DNA of 64,000 nucleotides, from positions 62,001 to 126,000 of the forward strand of contig NZ_JBEMAR010000008.1 of assembly GCF_040274945.1 (NCBI RefSeq), written 5' to 3'. A model generated the notes under the pieces. It was not told where the DNA came from. It saw only the letters and a program-made list of their open reading frames with translations, and ran no database searches. Below, in pieces: positions 63,907 through 64,000 of this stretch (its first letter is position 1; each line of letters begins with the position of its first letter). The translations under genes and the position numbers were made by a program. The DNA is from Carnobacterium_B sp040274945. Lineage in GTDB: Bacteria > Bacillota > Bacilli > Lactobacillales > Carnobacteriaceae.

Positions 63907-63953
63907 ATTATATCATTATAAACAAAAAATTTCAACTATAAAAGTTGAAATTT
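63907..63953 (-). promoter_or_regulatory. Overlapping terminator and promoter
   Basis: AAATTTCAACT pairs perfectly with AGTTGAAATTT. TTGAAA (63935-63930) in the stem, 17 bp, TATAAT (63912-63907), then TAATTATAAAGTTGA. Confidence 0.8.
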
Positions 63954-64000
63954 CTTCGTAAATGACACTAAATTTGACTTAGGTTGAGGTAAGAAACCTA

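Overview
The window is part of a large, AT-rich double-stranded DNA tailed phage of a low-GC Firmicute. Strong Shine-Dalgarno sites and rigid TTGACA-17-TATAAT promoters are used throughout. Intergenic sequences match host-type LexA boxes (CGAAC-N4-GTTC), CcpA cre sites (TGTAAGCGCTTACA) and Rex boxes (TTGTGAA-N4-TTCACAA). This points to a LexA-positive host, probably in the Lactobacillales such as Enterococcus, Vagococcus or Carnobacterium; that is inference. A single tail-tube-like gene and no sheath gene suggest a siphovirus. There is no integrase, transposase or CRISPR array.

Left arm (1-23502, all minus strand): virion and packaging genes. In transcription order they are fibre genes, a zinc-ribbon protein, a PIN-PhoH protein, a putative small terminase, the large terminase, a PD-(D/E)XK nuclease, the portal, a protease-scaffold fusion, a head protein, the major capsid protein, connectors, tail terminator, tail tube, chaperone and the tape measure, which runs off the left edge. 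Strong hairpin terminators follow many of these genes.

Middle (23503-35897, genes on plus): about 20 small, separately promoted genes. They include two DEDDh exonucleases, paralogous winged-helix proteins, a HAD phosphatase, a DUF4258-like protein and several membrane peptides. In many junctions the -35 box of one gene lies inside the terminator hairpin, and sometimes the stop codon, of the gene before it. Three gene-poor tracts (23503-24699, 32524-33580, 35417-35861) are packed with palindromes resembling operators of host global regulators.

Right arm (35898-64000, nearly all minus): two large unknown proteins, many small unknown proteins, an HNH homing endonuclease and a run of about ten tiny membrane proteins (42070-43714). 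It then carries a tRNA and non-coding RNA region from 47260 to 59005 with 27 tRNA genes whose anticodons cover all 20 amino acids. Genes within this region include a TROVE/Ro60-like protein (DUF2828 type), a YqeY-like protein, a cyclic-phosphate receiver-like protein and a SprT-like protease. To its right lies an NAD/ADP-ribose module: Nudix hydrolase, macro domain, PnuC and NadR.

Main discovery candidate: many gaps between tRNAs hold an RNA element that starts 0-3 nt after the discriminator base of the upstream tRNA and is closed by a terminal stem. Seven elements share AAGAA/TTCTT ends (one begins TAGAA), covarying inner base pairs and the motif ACAGCAA. Two of them carry a T-arm, a closed acceptor-like helix and a D-arm in circularly permuted order. 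This is the layout of bacterial YrlA-type Y RNAs, the partners of Ro60, and the Ro60-like gene lies directly downstream of two of the elements. The window therefore may encode a phage Ro60-Y RNA system embedded in a tRNA array. All of this comes from reading the sequence; nothing was searched or folded by software.
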